The notes: a model not told the origin generated them from the sequence alone. A DNA stretch of 64,000 nt from an uncultured Bacteroidota bacterium (GCA_902771735.1 CACXXO010000006.1:1-64000); one strand, 5' to 3'. Positions 33,730 to 43,347 are shown, numbered from the stretch's first letter. A program made the numbers and translations.

Positions 33730-36531
33730 TCACCTAATCAGCGTCACCGTCCCCTTGATAACTTTCGTGTCTTTCGGCTCGAACTCGTTCGTGTAGCGGA
33801 TGATGTAGACGTAGGCTCCCTGTACACACGGATTGCCGTCCATATCCTTGCCGTCCCACTTGCAGTCAACACCCTCGCAGCGGAACACCATCTCGCCTCG
33901 ACGGTTGTAGATGCGCATCTCCTCGCGTAACGTCTTCGTGCTCACCGAACCGAAGACATTGTTGCCCGCCGGATTGTCCGGTGTGAATGCATTCGGCACC
34001 CAGAAGTGCTCCTTGTTCAGCGGTATGTATATCTTCGCCGTATCCGTGCATCCGTATTGGCTGTTTTCAATCAGTATAATTTCAACTCCATCCATCTCCG
34101 CCGGGATAGTGTAGTATGCCCTCGGCCCCGTTTGGTCGCTCCCGTTCGGGAAACGCCATACCCGGCTATTGCCGCCAATCGAGATGTCCGTCAACTCGCA
34201 ACTCAGGTTGTCGATAGTGAAATGGTCCACGTTCGAACGTATCTTCGCCGTCAGCGGATGTATCACAAAGTCCAGTTGCACCACCGAATCGCATTCGTAT
34301 CGGTTCTTCAGCACAATCGTGTCCTGCGACGCCGTCGCCGCGTTGCCCGTCGTGTAGGTCTTCCCGTTCAGCCACGTATAGGGCTTGCAATCCTCCACGT
34401 GATCCACAGTGAACGACACGTCAAGCACCTCAAGCTTCAGCCTTACGATGCTGTCGCACCCAGGCTCCGACCTCAGCTTCACAAACGTATTCGCCGGCTC
34501 CCTCGGCTCCCTGTACGTCTCGTTGTTCGCACCCCACGTATAACTTTCCCCTCGGCAAATGCCTGCCTTGTTCACCGTGTCAAAATTCGGGAACACATTG
34601 ATCATCATCGTCGCATAACTGTGGCAGCCGCTCTCATAGTCTGCTGTCATCTGCACTATAATCGTGTCAACCTTGTTCGCCTGCAAACCCGTTGCCGGCA
34701 ACTGCTGCGTATACAAATTCACCATCCTCACCCTCACCGAATCGCCCACGATCGCCGTATCCGCAAGCGTGTGCAAAGTTGTGTCCACCACAATCGTAGT
34801 ATTCCCCACATGACGGAATGCCGGTATCAGACTGTAATTCCCAACCTTCAGGTAGGCATTCTCCAAACTCGGCACCTCTCCGTCGCTCACAATATTGTCA
34901 AGCAAAATCGTATCACCTCCCGTCACTCGGAACACACTCCACTCCTCATGGCTTATCTTCTGCAGCTTGTTCATGTCCACTCGCATCCGCGCCGTATCGC
35001 CTACACACACTTTCTCGCCTCCCGCTTCCTGTCTGTGCAGATTCAGGTAGTCCACCGTGTCGACACCCACGAAAACCGTGTCCGCCAACCGGTACCAGTC
35101 TCCGTTCGCATTGCGGAAATTCAGGTAAAAAGCATAGCGCGTCGGCATCTTCGGCGCCACAAAGCACTTTGTCAGCGACTTGCATGGATAATCCTCCTCT
35201 GCCGGGCGGTCGTGCATGCGCACAAAATATCCCGCCTCATCGTTCACAGCATCCGGATTCGCCGTCACCTCGCGCAACGTATCGTTCTCCGTGTGGTGCT
35301 GCAGGCGGTAATCCGTCCACGTCGTATCCAGCTCATAGGCTGTCCACGTCGTGTCCACCTCATACTCTGTCGCCGAGTTCCATGTCGTGTCCAGCTCATA
35401 TTCGGTCCACGTCGTGTCCACCTCGAAAGCCGTCCAGATCGTATCTGTCACCTCCCTGATGCGGTACCACCCGTGGTTGCTCGTCGTCACACCCGCCGGC
35501 GTAAAACGGAACGCCGTATTGAAAAACGACTGTGTCGACGTGTTGTAGCCCGTCGGGTAGAACGCTGCAGGTTTTCCGTTGATAAGCGACAGTCCGTTCG
35601 AGGCCGTCGGATTGCTGTTGGCCACCTGCGGCTGTCCCGTCGCGTTCTGGATTCCTATCAGTCCGTTTCCTCCGTTCCAGCCCGAACACACATTCCTCGA
35701 CTTCACATGCACCTCTATAATGTTCGAACCCTCGTAGCACACTATCTGGTACGTGCAATGCAGCGAAGTGCAGCTGTATTGCGGCACATCGTTCCATGAG
35801 CAGATAATCTTCCTGCACGGATATTCGTCCTGGATACCATAGTAGATGCCCCAGTTCGCCAAACCCGTTGAGTGCGCTCCCGGCGACGGATAAGTGTCCT
35901 CATACACCCCGTAGATTGCGTCACGCATATAGTTCAGATTGCTCGGCGCTCCGCTCGTGTTGTCCGTCCACGGCAATCCCGCCGAGTAACTCCACGGACA
36001 ACTCGGACCCGTCATATCCGACGTATTCGTCACCGGCACCGGCCCGAAAGCCACCAGTCCGTTGGCGCCCAGCACAAACGACGTTTTCTGGATACCGAAG
36101 AAATAAAACGGATAAGGAATCGTCGTCGTAAAATTCGAAAAATTGTCGTCGGTCGAAATAGGCATCCTCGTACCCAACGCAAACGTCGTGTCTGGCGGAT
36201 CGTACGGAATCGGGTCCACCCAGTACGTACCGTTGAACCTCTGCACCGGCACATTCGGCGTGCACGTCAGCACGATCTGACGGTTCTCGCACGTCACCAC
36301 CGTATCCCATCCCTTCTCGCGATAGCGCGCCACCGGCGTGTGCGCGTGCTTCTGCATCACCAGCACCTCCGGACACGGTGACGGCGTCGTCGGCCACATG
36401 TAATTCGTGTCTCCCTCCTGGCAGTCCCACACCGTCTGTGGCGTCGGTGCCGACTGCCCATAGGCAACTCCTCCTACCGTCAAAACCATCATCACAATGG
36501 CTAACGTTTTAATACTGTTATATTTACTCAT
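33730..36531 (-). CDS. Large secreted protein with type-B C-terminal sorting domain and WT-Y repeats
   Basis: 933 residues from ATG 36531 (MSKYNSIKTLAIVMMVLTVG, signal peptide to about 28; ATG 36540, three codons earlier, is the alternative). The first third, with LVAFGPVPVTNTSDM and HCTYQIVCYEGSNIIEVHVK, looks like a beta-sandwich found in several Bacteroidota surface proteins. In the middle lies a short tandem repeat with the pattern DTTWTxYEL. The C-terminus FWVPNAFTPDNPAGNNVFG, MRIYNRRGEMVF and CVQGAYVYIIRYTN is a gliding-type CTD, so it should leave through the type IX system. It has its own -7 box at 36563. Cys-containing mid-region; function unknown. Confidence 0.85.
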   Translation of the reverse strand: MSKYNSIKTLAIVMMVLTVGGVAYGQSAPTPQTVWDCQEGDTNYMWPTTPSPCPEVLVMQKHAHTPVARYREKGWDTVVTCENRQIVLTCTPNVPVQRFNGTYWVDPIPYDPPDTTFALGTRMPISTDDNFSNFTTTIPYPFYFFGIQKTSFVLGANGLVAFGPVPVTNTSDMTGPSCPWSYSAGLPWTDNTSGAPSNLNYMRDAIYGVYEDTYPSPGAHSTGLANWGIYYGIQDEYPCRKIICSWNDVPQYSCTSLHCTYQIVCYEGSNIIEVHVKSRNVCSGWNGGNGLIGIQNATGQPQVANSNPTASNGLSLINGKPAAFYPTGYNTSTQSFFNTAFRFTPAGVTTSNHGWYRIREVTDTIWTAFEVDTTWTEYELDTTWNSATEYEVDTTWTAYELDTTWTDYRLQHHTENDTLREVTANPDAVNDEAGYFVRMHDRPAEEDYPCKSLTKCFVAPKMPTRYAFYLNFRNANGDWYRLADTVFVGVDTVDYLNLHRQEAGGEKVCVGDTARMRVDMNKLQKISHEEWSVFRVTGGDTILLDNIVSDGEVPSLENAYLKVGNYSLIPAFRHVGNTTIVVDTTLHTLADTAIVGDSVRVRMVNLYTQQLPATGLQANKVDTIIVQMTADYESGCHSYATMMINVFPNFDTVNKAGICRGESYTWGANNETYREPREPANTFVKLRSEPGCDSIVRLKLEVLDVSFTVDHVEDCKPYTWLNGKTYTTGNAATASQDTIVLKNRYECDSVVQLDFVIHPLTAKIRSNVDHFTIDNLSCELTDISIGGNSRVWRFPNGSDQTGPRAYYTIPAEMDGVEIILIENSQYGCTDTAKIYIPLNKEHFWVPNAFTPDNPAGNNVFGSVSTKTLREEMRIYNRRGEMVFRCEGVDCKWDGKDMDGNPCVQGAYVYIIRYTNEFEPKDTKVIKGTVTLIR

Positions 36532-36555
36532 AAAGTTCATTTTCACTTTAAAATA

Positions 36556-36563
36556 CAAAGATA
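36556..36563 (-). promoter_or_regulatory. Candidate -7 promoter element of the second type-B cargo gene
   Basis: On the minus strand TATCTTTG, 24 nt before ATG 36531. It rules out the longer open frame that would begin with a Met-Gly-Leu repeat. Confidence 0.6.
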
Positions 36564-36772
36564 CAACTTTTTTATAATATAACATGAAAAAACATTCCCC
36601 AACCCCTAAAACCAACCAACCTACACCCAACAAACCTATCAAACCCATTAAACCCATCAAACCCATTTGACTTTGCATTATAGACACAATATTCTCCCAG
36701 CAATTTCGCCCTTAACAAAATTTAACACCCACCTCCTTTTTACCACCCTGACAGCCCTATGCTTACCTCCAT

Positions 36773-36887
36773 CGCCCTCCCATCGCCGTACCTCCGCCGT
36801 ATCATCTCCGACCGTGGTCGGACATGGGTAGGAGTTGGTACGGAGTTGGGTCGGAGTTGGGTCGGAGTTGATACTAATTATCAAGCA
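36773..36887 (-). repeat. Dispersed 11-bp-iterated palindromic element, copy 4
   Basis: Minus orientation. The shared end is TGCTTGATAATTAGTATCA on the minus strand, followed by AACTCCGACCC units, a central palindrome TCCGACCGTGGTCGGA at 36807-36822 and the right arm GATACGGCGGAGGTACGGCG. It lies in the 409-bp gap between mltG and the second cargo gene. The same gap holds the mltG terminator on one side and, on the other (about 36590-36670), a C/A-rich string with tandem AAACCCATC-like units just upstream of the cargo promoter. Confidence 0.9.
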
Positions 36888-36916
36888 TTTAAAAAGGGGC
36901 CGTTTGGCCCCTTTTT
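36888..36916 (-). terminator. Terminator of the topA-mltG operon
   Basis: AAAAAGGGGCC (36891-36901) and GGCCCCTTTTT (36906-36916) form a perfect 11-bp stem with loop GTTT; on the minus strand the stem ends in a T run. It lies 25 nt after the mltG stop and touches the end of repeat copy 4. Confidence 0.85.
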
Positions 36917-36940
36917 CCGTTTTTTTCACAAAAAATGTAA

Positions 36941-37921
36941 CTATTTGATTCCGCGCTTGTTGAGTGCAATATGGAAGGCTGCGGCGTTGCGGTTGTGGTC
37001 GGCGAGGGTGGCGGCGAAGCGGTGGGTGCCGTCCATCTTGTCGGAGGCACAGAAATAGAGGTAGTTGGTCTCTTTTGCGTTGATGACGGCGTCGATGCTG
37101 GCTTTCGAGGGCAGGCAGATGGGGGCGGGTGGCAGGCCGGTGTGGAGGTAGGTGTTGAAGGGACTCTCCACCGAAAGGTGTTTGTTGAGAATGCGCTTGA
37201 GGGTGAAGTCACCCACGGCATACTTCACCGTGGGGTCGGCCTGGAGGGGCATGCCGCGCTCCAAACGGTTGATGTACACACTGGCTATCAGTGGCTTCTC
37301 GGCGTTGTTGTTGGTTTCTTCATCAACTATCGAAGCCAAAATCATTGTCTCCAGTCGCGCATTGCCGTTGTCGGAGAGTTCGAGAAGGTCGCACCGTAGT
37401 TCGCCCTGAGGGCCGACTTCCGTGGTCCAAAACCGATTGTACTCGTCTTCCATCCGCTGCATGAATTGCTCGGGGTTGATCGTCCAGTAGACCTCGTAGG
37501 TGTCGGGCAGGATGAGGTGGAAACTGTCGAGCTGGATGTTGAAGTCTTTGTGCATCAGCTTGTTGTTGAGGTATTCGTTGAGCTGTTGCGGGGTGCGGAA
37601 CTTGCCGATGGTGAGACGGACGGGGTCCTGCTGTCCGTTGCGTAGTTTTCTTACCAGAGTGAGGTTACTCATGTGGGGTTCAACGACATACGACCCTGGA
37701 CGGACGCGCTCGTCGAGGCCAAGGGTTTCAGCGAAGAGGCGGAAGGAGCGCGAGGCGTCGAGGCTGTCGCAGAGGGCTTGGTAGGTGGTGCCTTCGGGGA
37801 GGAAGAGGCGACGGGGTTCGCTGTTGGTGGTTCGGGAGTTGAGGAGGGAGTAGAGCCCCAAGGTGGCCAGCAGGAGGAGGGTGAGGATTATAATCAGGAT
37901 GATTTTTGTTTTTCGGTTCAT
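36941..37921 (-). CDS. mltG: Endolytic peptidoglycan transglycosylase MltG
   Basis: 326 residues from ATG 37921 (MNRKTKIILIIILTLLLLAT), one N-terminal membrane helix. A LysM-like region (LFLPEGTTYQALCDSLDASR) precedes the YceG catalytic domain with ILASIVDEETNNNAEKPLIA (catalytic Glu), VYINRLERGMPLQADPTVKY, and SPFNTYLHTGLPPAPICLPS. MltG cuts nascent glycan strands and is thought to set their length. It overlaps the GNAT gene by 4 nt and is the last gene of the topA unit. Confidence 0.94.
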   Translation of the reverse strand: MNRKTKIILIIILTLLLLATLGLYSLLNSRTTNSEPRRLFLPEGTTYQALCDSLDASRSFRLFAETLGLDERVRPGSYVVEPHMSNLTLVRKLRNGQQDPVRLTIGKFRTPQQLNEYLNNKLMHKDFNIQLDSFHLILPDTYEVYWTINPEQFMQRMEDEYNRFWTTEVGPQGELRCDLLELSDNGNARLETMILASIVDEETNNNAEKPLIASVYINRLERGMPLQADPTVKYAVGDFTLKRILNKHLSVESPFNTYLHTGLPPAPICLPSKASIDAVINAKETNYLYFCASDKMDGTHRFAATLADHNRNAAAFHIALNKRGIK

Positions 37922-38298
37922 AATATCTTTTGCATTCTTATGTTGTCGATGAAGTGGCTGTCCAGTTCGAGCCACTCTTTGAAACGGCCGCACTCTTCGT
38001 ATCCCGCTTTGCGGAAGAGGTTGAGGCTCGCGGTGTTGACGGAGGCAATGTCGGCATAGAGGCAGTGAAGGTGGAAGGTGAGGGGTGCGAGGCGGGAGAG
38101 CTCATTGAGCATGGCCAGCGCATACCCTTGCCGACGGTACTCGTTGGCCACCATGATGCCTACAGCGCAGCGCCGATTCAGCGGGTCGTAGCCGTAGAGG
38201 TCCACACAGCCGTAAGGCAACGCATATAGCCGCAGGCTGCCGCTCGACAACGACGAGCCTTCTTCTGCTACCAATGTTATGTTTGTTTCAGTTTCCAA
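37918..38298 (-). CDS. GNAT family acetyltransferase
   Basis: 126 residues in the longest frame. It has the GNAT acetyl-CoA loop after AVGIMVANEYRRQGYALAML (motif A, R-Q-G-Y-A) and the RimJ/RimL-like end SLNLFRKAGYEECGRFKEW. The substrate is unknown; short length and form suggest a protein N-terminal or small-molecule acetylase. The longest frame starts at TTG 38298, a codon lying inside an AT-rich repeat between recG and this gene. No ATG is available upstream of motif A, so the original start may have been altered by the repeat. Confidence 0.75.
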   Translation of the reverse strand: METETNITLVAEEGSSLSSGSLRLYALPYGCVDLYGYDPLNRRCAVGIMVANEYRRQGYALAMLNELSRLAPLTFHLHCLYADIASVNTASLNLFRKAGYEECGRFKEWLELDSHFIDNIRMQKIL

Positions 38299-38316
38299 TT
38301 TTCAATTTTCAATTTA
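38284..38316. repeat. AT-rich short repeat at the recG-GNAT junction
   Basis: On the minus strand AATTGAAAATTGAAAATTGG, three imperfect units, occupying the 15-nt recG-GNAT spacer and the start of the GNAT frame. Confidence 0.6.
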
Positions 38317-40398
38317 TGAAATCTTGCTCCAAAGCATCTTGTTTTTCGAGTTGGCAATGTGTTGCTGCAGAAGCGGGTAGCGCGAGAGTGTGGGGTCGGC
38401 GGCGAGGAGGTCGTGGACGGTGTCGCGCGTGGCTTTCACGAGGGGCTCGTCGTCGACGATGGATGCTATGCGGAGGTCGAGGGCGCCGCTTTGCTGGAGT
38501 CCCTGGATGTCTCCGGGACCCCGCAGCCGGAGGTCGGCTTCGGCAATCTGGAATCCGTCGGTGGTGCTGCACATGGTGCGGATGCGCTCCTGCGAGGTGT
38601 AGCCGAGATCGTCCTTGGTCATGAGGATGCAGTAGGCCTGGTCGCCACCGCGTCCTACGCGGCCGCGCAGCTGGTGGAGCTGCGAGAGGCCAAAGCGCTC
38701 GGCGTTCTCGATGACCATTACCGTGGCGTTGGGAACGTCGACGCCGACTTCTATGACGGTGGTAGCCACCATGATATGGGTAATGCCACGTTTGAAACGG
38801 TCCATCTCGAAGGCTTTCTCGTCGGCGGTGAGGCGTCCGTGGACCATCGAGGTCTGGTACTGCGGCCGCGGGAAATAGCTTTGCACCATCTCGAGGCCGT
38901 CCTGCAGGTTCTTGAGGTCCATCTTCTCGCTTTCTTCGATGAGCGGATAGACGATGTATACCTGGCGACCGGCGTCGATTTCTTTTTTGAGGAAGGAGAA
39001 GACGAGTGGACGGTTGCGCTCGTAACGGTGGAAGGTGCGCACGGGGTGGCGGCCCGGGGGCAGCTCGTCGATGATGGAGCAGTCAAGGTCGCCGTAGAGG
39101 GTCATGGCCAGTGTGCGAGGAATGGGTGTGGCCGTCATGACGAGGATGTGTGGTGGGACCAACGACTTGTTCCACAGCTTGCTGCGCTGTTCGACGCCGA
39201 ATCGGTGCTGCTCGTCGATGACAACGAGGCCGAGGTCGTGGAAGAGGACGTCGTCCTCGATGAGGGCGTGGGTGCCGATGAGGATGTCGATGGTGCCCTC
39301 GGCGAGGCTTTTTTTGATTTTTTTCTTGTCGGCGGGACGCAAAGAACCAGTGAGAAGCTGGACGTTGACGCCTACGCCTTCGAGCATGCGCTGAAAGGTG
39401 TAGAAATGTTGCGTGGCAAGGATTTCGGTGGGTGCCATGAGGCATGCCTGGCTGCCGTTGTCGACGGCCAGCAGCATGCACATGAGGGCCACGAGTGTTT
39501 TTCCGCTGCCTACATCGCCTTGAACCAAACGGTTCATCTGTCGGCCGGAACGGAGGTCCTCCCTAATCTCGCGCACTACACGTTTTTGTGCCCCCGTCAA
39601 AGGGAACGGCAGCCGAGTGTAGAAGTCGTTGAAATGGTTGCCGACAAGGTGGAAGATGCGCCCCTGTGAGCGTGTGGTACGCTGGAGGTGGGCATATTGA
39701 TAGTCGAGCTGCAGGAAGAAGAGCTCTTCGAATTTGAGTCTTGTACGAGCGGCGTCGAGTTGCGTGCGGGAGTCGGGATAGTGGATTGCGGAGAGGGATT
39801 CCTGCCGTCCGATGAGGCGGAAGTGTGTCAGTATGTCGGCTGGCAAATTCTCGGGGATGGGTGGCAGGTTGTCGACGAGGGTTTCGGTGAGGCGGGCCAG
39901 AGCCTTGGTTCCAAGGCCGTGCTGCTTCATTTTCTCGGTGGTGTTGTAGACGGGCATGAGGGGATGGCGCGCCCCTTGGTCGACATAGGAGTAGGGCTCC
40001 ATCTCGGGGTGCGTTATCTGCCACTGTCCGTTGAAGAGTGTGGGGTGCCCCATGACGAGATATTCGACGTTGGGTTTCAGCCTTTCACGCACCCATTTGG
40101 TGCCGGCGAACCACACTAATTGCAGGGCGCCCGTGGAATCGAAGAAGTCGACCGTCAGACGTTCGCGAAATTTGCCTGTGGCAACGGTCTGCATGTTGTT
40201 TACCATCCCTTTGAGAACGACAAAGTTGTCGTCGTCGCGAAGAGAATCGACGGTGCTGATGACCGAGCGGTCGATATAGCGGAAGGGTAGGTAGTCGAGC
40301 AGGTCGGCAAGGGTTTGTATATGGAGTTCTGAGGCCAGGATTTTGGCTTTCGAGGGCCCTACGCCTTTGAGGTATGCTATGTCGTCGTAGAGGTTCAT
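38314..40398 (-). CDS. recG: ATP-dependent DNA helicase RecG
   Basis: 694 residues, full length. An N-terminal wedge/OB region (YLPFRYIDRSVIST, LQLVWFAGTKWV) is followed by helicase motifs: RLVQGDVGSGKTLVALM (Walker A), ILIGTHALIEDDVLF, VVIDEQHRFGVEQR (DEQH), VMTATPIPRTLAMT, and in the second lobe IVYPLIEESE, VATTVIEVGVDVPNATVMVI and QLRGRVGRGG. RecG remodels stalled forks and branched intermediates. It overlaps coaD by 4 nt. Confidence 0.97.
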   Translation of the reverse strand: MNLYDDIAYLKGVGPSKAKILASELHIQTLADLLDYLPFRYIDRSVISTVDSLRDDDNFVVLKGMVNNMQTVATGKFRERLTVDFFDSTGALQLVWFAGTKWVRERLKPNVEYLVMGHPTLFNGQWQITHPEMEPYSYVDQGARHPLMPVYNTTEKMKQHGLGTKALARLTETLVDNLPPIPENLPADILTHFRLIGRQESLSAIHYPDSRTQLDAARTRLKFEELFFLQLDYQYAHLQRTTRSQGRIFHLVGNHFNDFYTRLPFPLTGAQKRVVREIREDLRSGRQMNRLVQGDVGSGKTLVALMCMLLAVDNGSQACLMAPTEILATQHFYTFQRMLEGVGVNVQLLTGSLRPADKKKIKKSLAEGTIDILIGTHALIEDDVLFHDLGLVVIDEQHRFGVEQRSKLWNKSLVPPHILVMTATPIPRTLAMTLYGDLDCSIIDELPPGRHPVRTFHRYERNRPLVFSFLKKEIDAGRQVYIVYPLIEESEKMDLKNLQDGLEMVQSYFPRPQYQTSMVHGRLTADEKAFEMDRFKRGITHIMVATTVIEVGVDVPNATVMVIENAERFGLSQLHQLRGRVGRGGDQAYCILMTKDDLGYTSQERIRTMCSTTDGFQIAEADLRLRGPGDIQGLQQSGALDLRIASIVDDEPLVKATRDTVHDLLAADPTLSRYPLLQQHIANSKNKMLWSKIS

Positions 40399-40814
40399 TG
40401 ATGCGACAGTTTCTCTCTCTCGAGGGTGCTGCTGATGTCTACATGTTCGGGGTCGGCGAGGAGGAGGAGCGTTTCGATGGAGGGATCCTGCAGGCGATTG
40501 ACGGCTGCTATGGTTTGCTCGTATTCAAAGTCTTTCGCGGTGCGGATGCCGCGAATGATGACCTTCGCGCCCAGCTGGTGGCAGAGGTCGATGGTCATGC
40601 CGGAATAGGAGGTTACTTCCACAGTGGGACAGTCGCTCAACATTTGGCGGATGCGCGCCATGCGTTCCTCCACGGAGAACATGTATTTTTTTTCGGAATT
40701 GATTCCCACGGCGACCACCACTTTGTCGAACAACGGCAACACGCGCCGAAGGATGGCTTCGTGGCCGTGGGTGAAGGGGTCGAACGACCCGGGGAAAAGA
40801 GCTAAAACTGCCAT
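40395..40814 (-). CDS. coaD: Pantetheine-phosphate adenylyltransferase
   Basis: 139 residues from ATG 40814; the frame is open upstream, but that is a shadow of the beta-barrel gene, whose 3' end it overlaps by 13 nt. LFPGSFDPFTHGHEAIL contains the T/HxGH nucleotide site (15-18); KVIIRGIRTAKDFEYEQTIA and ISSTLERE complete the CoaD fold. It adenylates 4'-phosphopantetheine, the step before CoaE (coaE is at 58507). The C-terminus stops about 12-15 residues earlier than usual for the family, after the ISST motif. Confidence 0.93.
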   Translation of the reverse strand: MAVLALFPGSFDPFTHGHEAILRRVLPLFDKVVVAVGINSEKKYMFSVEERMARIRQMLSDCPTVEVTSYSGMTIDLCHQLGAKVIIRGIRTAKDFEYEQTIAAVNRLQDPSIETLLLLADPEHVDISSTLEREKLSHQ

Positions 40815-41452
40815 ATCAGACGGAATGTAAGAGAGTTGTTGTAGCAGTTGTTTTTCCATGTGATGGCACGAGGGGAGCCGTCGGGATTGGTGCCGCGGAA
40901 CTCGGTGAATTCCCAGTCGCGTTTGACGGCAAGGAGGGAGTAATTCCATCGGATGTTGAACCACAACCCTCGCCATACAGGGAAGCGAATGTCGACCACC
41001 GCTTGGAGGTCGTTGTTGAGGAATGACATGTCGTTGGTGTCGGGGAAGAAATAGGTGGGGTCGTAGCGCATTTTTCCAGAGGGTTGCTGCACGAGTCGGC
41101 TGTAGCACAACCCCAAGCCGAGCAGCATGCCTCCCCAGGGGTCGCGATAGTGGACCAAGAGTGGGATGTCGACATAGTCGAGGCGCAGGGCGAGGCTGTA
41201 GGGGTCCCCGGAACCGTTGTAGGAGCCACGTTGCGTGAAGAGGGCCTCGAGGCTCATGTTCCATGTTCCGTAGCGGTCGAAACCGGCAATGGCTCCCACA
41301 CCGCCGCTGTAGCCCCATTTGCTGTAGCTTTTCAGCTCGTCGCCCTCGATTTGCGAGAGGGTGATGCCGCTGGAGACAAACCCGTGGATGCGTTGAGCCT
41401 GCACGGCAATGGCACTTAGCAGCAGAGCCAATATGATGAGTGTCTTTTTCAT
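40802..41452 (-). CDS. Outer-membrane beta-barrel protein
   Basis: 216 residues, signal peptide [20 protein letters not shown]. Alternating hydrophobic/polar strands with aromatic ends (WGYSGGVGAIAGFDRYGTWN, WFNIRWNYSLLAVK) and a C-terminal aromatic LTFRLIWQF that would act as the insertion signal; the pattern is that of PorT/porin-family barrels of Bacteroidota. Its role is unknown. It overlaps the glycosyltransferase gene by 4 nt and coaD by 13 nt, so it is deeply embedded in the topA unit. Confidence 0.8.
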   Translation of the reverse strand: MKKTLIILALLLSAIAVQAQRIHGFVSSGITLSQIEGDELKSYSKWGYSGGVGAIAGFDRYGTWNMSLEALFTQRGSYNGSGDPYSLALRLDYVDIPLLVHYRDPWGGMLLGLGLCYSRLVQQPSGKMRYDPTYFFPDTNDMSFLNNDLQAVVDIRFPVWRGLWFNIRWNYSLLAVKRDWEFTEFRGTNPDGSPRAITWKNNCYNNSLTFRLIWQF

Positions 41453-43347
41453 ATGTTGTTCCAGTTTCTGAACAGTATGGTTGCGTCGGTCGAGGTCTTA
41501 TAATGGCGCATATAGCGGAGCATGAGACGCTCCTGTACTTCTGGAGAGGTTTCTTCGACGATGTCGGAAGGGGAGAAGATGCCACGCCTGCCGCGGTGGC
41601 CTACCCAACTGCTACTACCGCAAAGCACTTGAAAACAGTGGCTGAAGAAGTGTTTCTTGCGACGCTGGAACCAGAATAACATGGGCGACAGAAGCAGCAA
41701 CAACAATGCAATTCCGAAATCGAACAGGCGTTTCTTTCGACGGCAGGTATCGGTGCTGATGGTGGCCAGTTCGTCGAGAAAGAGACTCTCTCTCGAGAGG
41801 ATGCTGTCGCTGCCGATGACGAAATCGCCGTCGGCAGGTGCTATGCGGTATTCTACGCCTGTGGTCTTTAGGGTCGCCATGAGTGAGATAATCTCCTTCA
41901 GTTCGATGTCGGCACCGCAGAAGACCACTTCGTCCACGCGCTCCACACGTATCAGTTCTTGCAGTCGGTGAGCCTGTTGCGGACTGTCTGTGATCATCTT
42001 TTCGGAGGGAATACCCAATGAGCGGTAGAGGTTTTTGACGCGAACTGTTTCCTGTTCGGAACCTATGATGAGCACATTCTCGCGCCTGCGTGCGCGTAGC
42101 GCGTATCCTTTAATATTGAATGCCCCGAGTATCGCTCTGATGAGGAGGGTGCTGAGGAGCGTCCATGCCGAACCCGAGAGCAGCAGCATGCGCGAATAGC
42201 GCTGCCCTTCGTCGAGTAGCGAGTAGAATGCCAGCAGCAGCAACAGTCCCACCCCCATGCCCTTGACAATGCGTGCCGGACGCACGGGCTTGTCGTAGCC
42301 GCCGCCCAGCCAGCTGGCGGCCATCAGCACGAGGATGTAGATGGGAATCACCACCGTGGTGTATTCTGTGGGATAGTAGTCGATATTGTTGGCCCATTGA
42401 GAGGCCCATAGCTGCTTGAGGAGCACGAAACCGCCGTAGGACACGGCAAAGTCGGCCAAAGGCACCGCCAGCCGTCCGCCGATGCGTTTGAGCCACGACG
42501 CCGTGGCTCGCATCCAGATGGCGGTGCGCAGCAGTGCGTTGAACATCCTTGCGTTGCCACCGGAGAAGTAGCGCTTGACGAAAATAGACATGGCGTTGTA
42601 GAAGGTGTAGACATAGTTCATCGACCCCTTCTTGGTGCTCTCGCCTTTGTAGTGGATGATGTGGGTCTCGGGAAGGTAGTAGTTTTTCCAGCCTGCGAGG
42701 TGGATGCGCCACGAGTAGTCGATGTCCTCTCCATACATGAAGTAGCTCTCGTCCAATCCGCCGATTTGTTCATATACCTCGCGGCGCATCATCAAGAAGG
42801 CTCCGGGCATAATCTCAATTTCGTTGGTCTTGTTTTCCGGGAGGTGCCCCATGTAGTAGGCGGCAATGCGACGCGAGTGGGGGAAGAGTTTGATGAGCCC
42901 CGAGATTTTGTAGAACGAGGCTTCCGGGGTAGGGAACCCGCGTTTGCTTTCCTTGAGGAAATTGCCGTCGCCGTCGACCATCTTCACCGTCAGTCCGCCG
43001 CAGTCGGGGTGCGCCTCCATGAAGTCGGTGCACCGCACAAAAGTGTCCTTCTCGACCACCGTGTCGGGGTTGAGCAACAGCAGGCATTGCCCGTCGGCAC
43101 GGGTCAGGGCCATGTTGTTGGCGCGGGCGAACCCCACGTTCTCATGGTTCTCGATGACGTGGACTTGCGGGAAATCCTTCCTCACCATCTCCACGCTCCC
43201 GTCGACCGAGTCATTGTCAACCACCCACACGTCGAGTTCAAGTGTGGTGCCGTCACTCAGCTCCTTCTCCGAACCGAAGACCGACGACAGGCACTGCTTC
43301 AGGAAGTACTTGACGTTGTAGTTGACAATAACTATCGACAGCTTCAT
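41449..43347 (-). CDS. Glycosyltransferase family 2 fused to a partial sugar-phosphate transferase module
   Basis: 632 residues. Residues 1 to about 270 are a GT2 enzyme: [46 protein letters not shown] (DxD-like) and [19 protein letters not shown]. Three or four membrane helices follow (about 330-410), then a Rossmann-like region starting [20 protein letters not shown]. Near 555 the motif [17 protein letters not shown] recalls the start of bacterial sugar transferases (PglC/WbaP superfamily), but the catalytic region beyond it is replaced by a short basic tail. It may make and retain a lipid-linked sugar; that is inference. It shares one base with topA (TAATG) and overlaps the barrel gene by 4 nt. 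Confidence 0.82.
   Translation of the reverse strand: MKLSIVIVNYNVKYFLKQCLSSVFGSEKELSDGTTLELDVWVVDNDSVDGSVEMVRKDFPQVHVIENHENVGFARANNMALTRADGQCLLLLNPDTVVEKDTFVRCTDFMEAHPDCGGLTVKMVDGDGNFLKESKRGFPTPEASFYKISGLIKLFPHSRRIAAYYMGHLPENKTNEIEIMPGAFLMMRREVYEQIGGLDESYFMYGEDIDYSWRIHLAGWKNYYLPETHIIHYKGESTKKGSMNYVYTFYNAMSIFVKRYFSGGNARMFNALLRTAIWMRATASWLKRIGGRLAVPLADFAVSYGGFVLLKQLWASQWANNIDYYPTEYTTVVIPIYILVLMAASWLGGGYDKPVRPARIVKGMGVGLLLLLAFYSLLDEGQRYSRMLLLSGSAWTLLSTLLIRAILGAFNIKGYALRARRRENVLIIGSEQETVRVKNLYRSLGIPSEKMITDSPQQAHRLQELIRVERVDEVVFCGADIELKEIISLMATLKTTGVEYRIAPADGDFVIGSDSILSRESLFLDELATISTDTCRRKKRLFDFGIALLLLLLSPMLFWFQRRKKHFFSHCFQVLCGSSSWVGHRGRRGIFSPSDIVEETSPEVQERLMLRYMRHYKTSTDATILFRNWNNI

Noticed and set aside
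34006..35799. Long plus-strand open frame (597 codons) opposite the second type-B cargo gene
   Set aside because: Arg/His-rich shadow with no recognisable domain; the minus-strand protein has a signal peptide and a sorting domain.
40815..41585. N-terminal extension of coaD
   Set aside because: It is out of frame with, and inside, the beta-barrel gene; the CoaD fold starts at MAVLALFPGSFDP.
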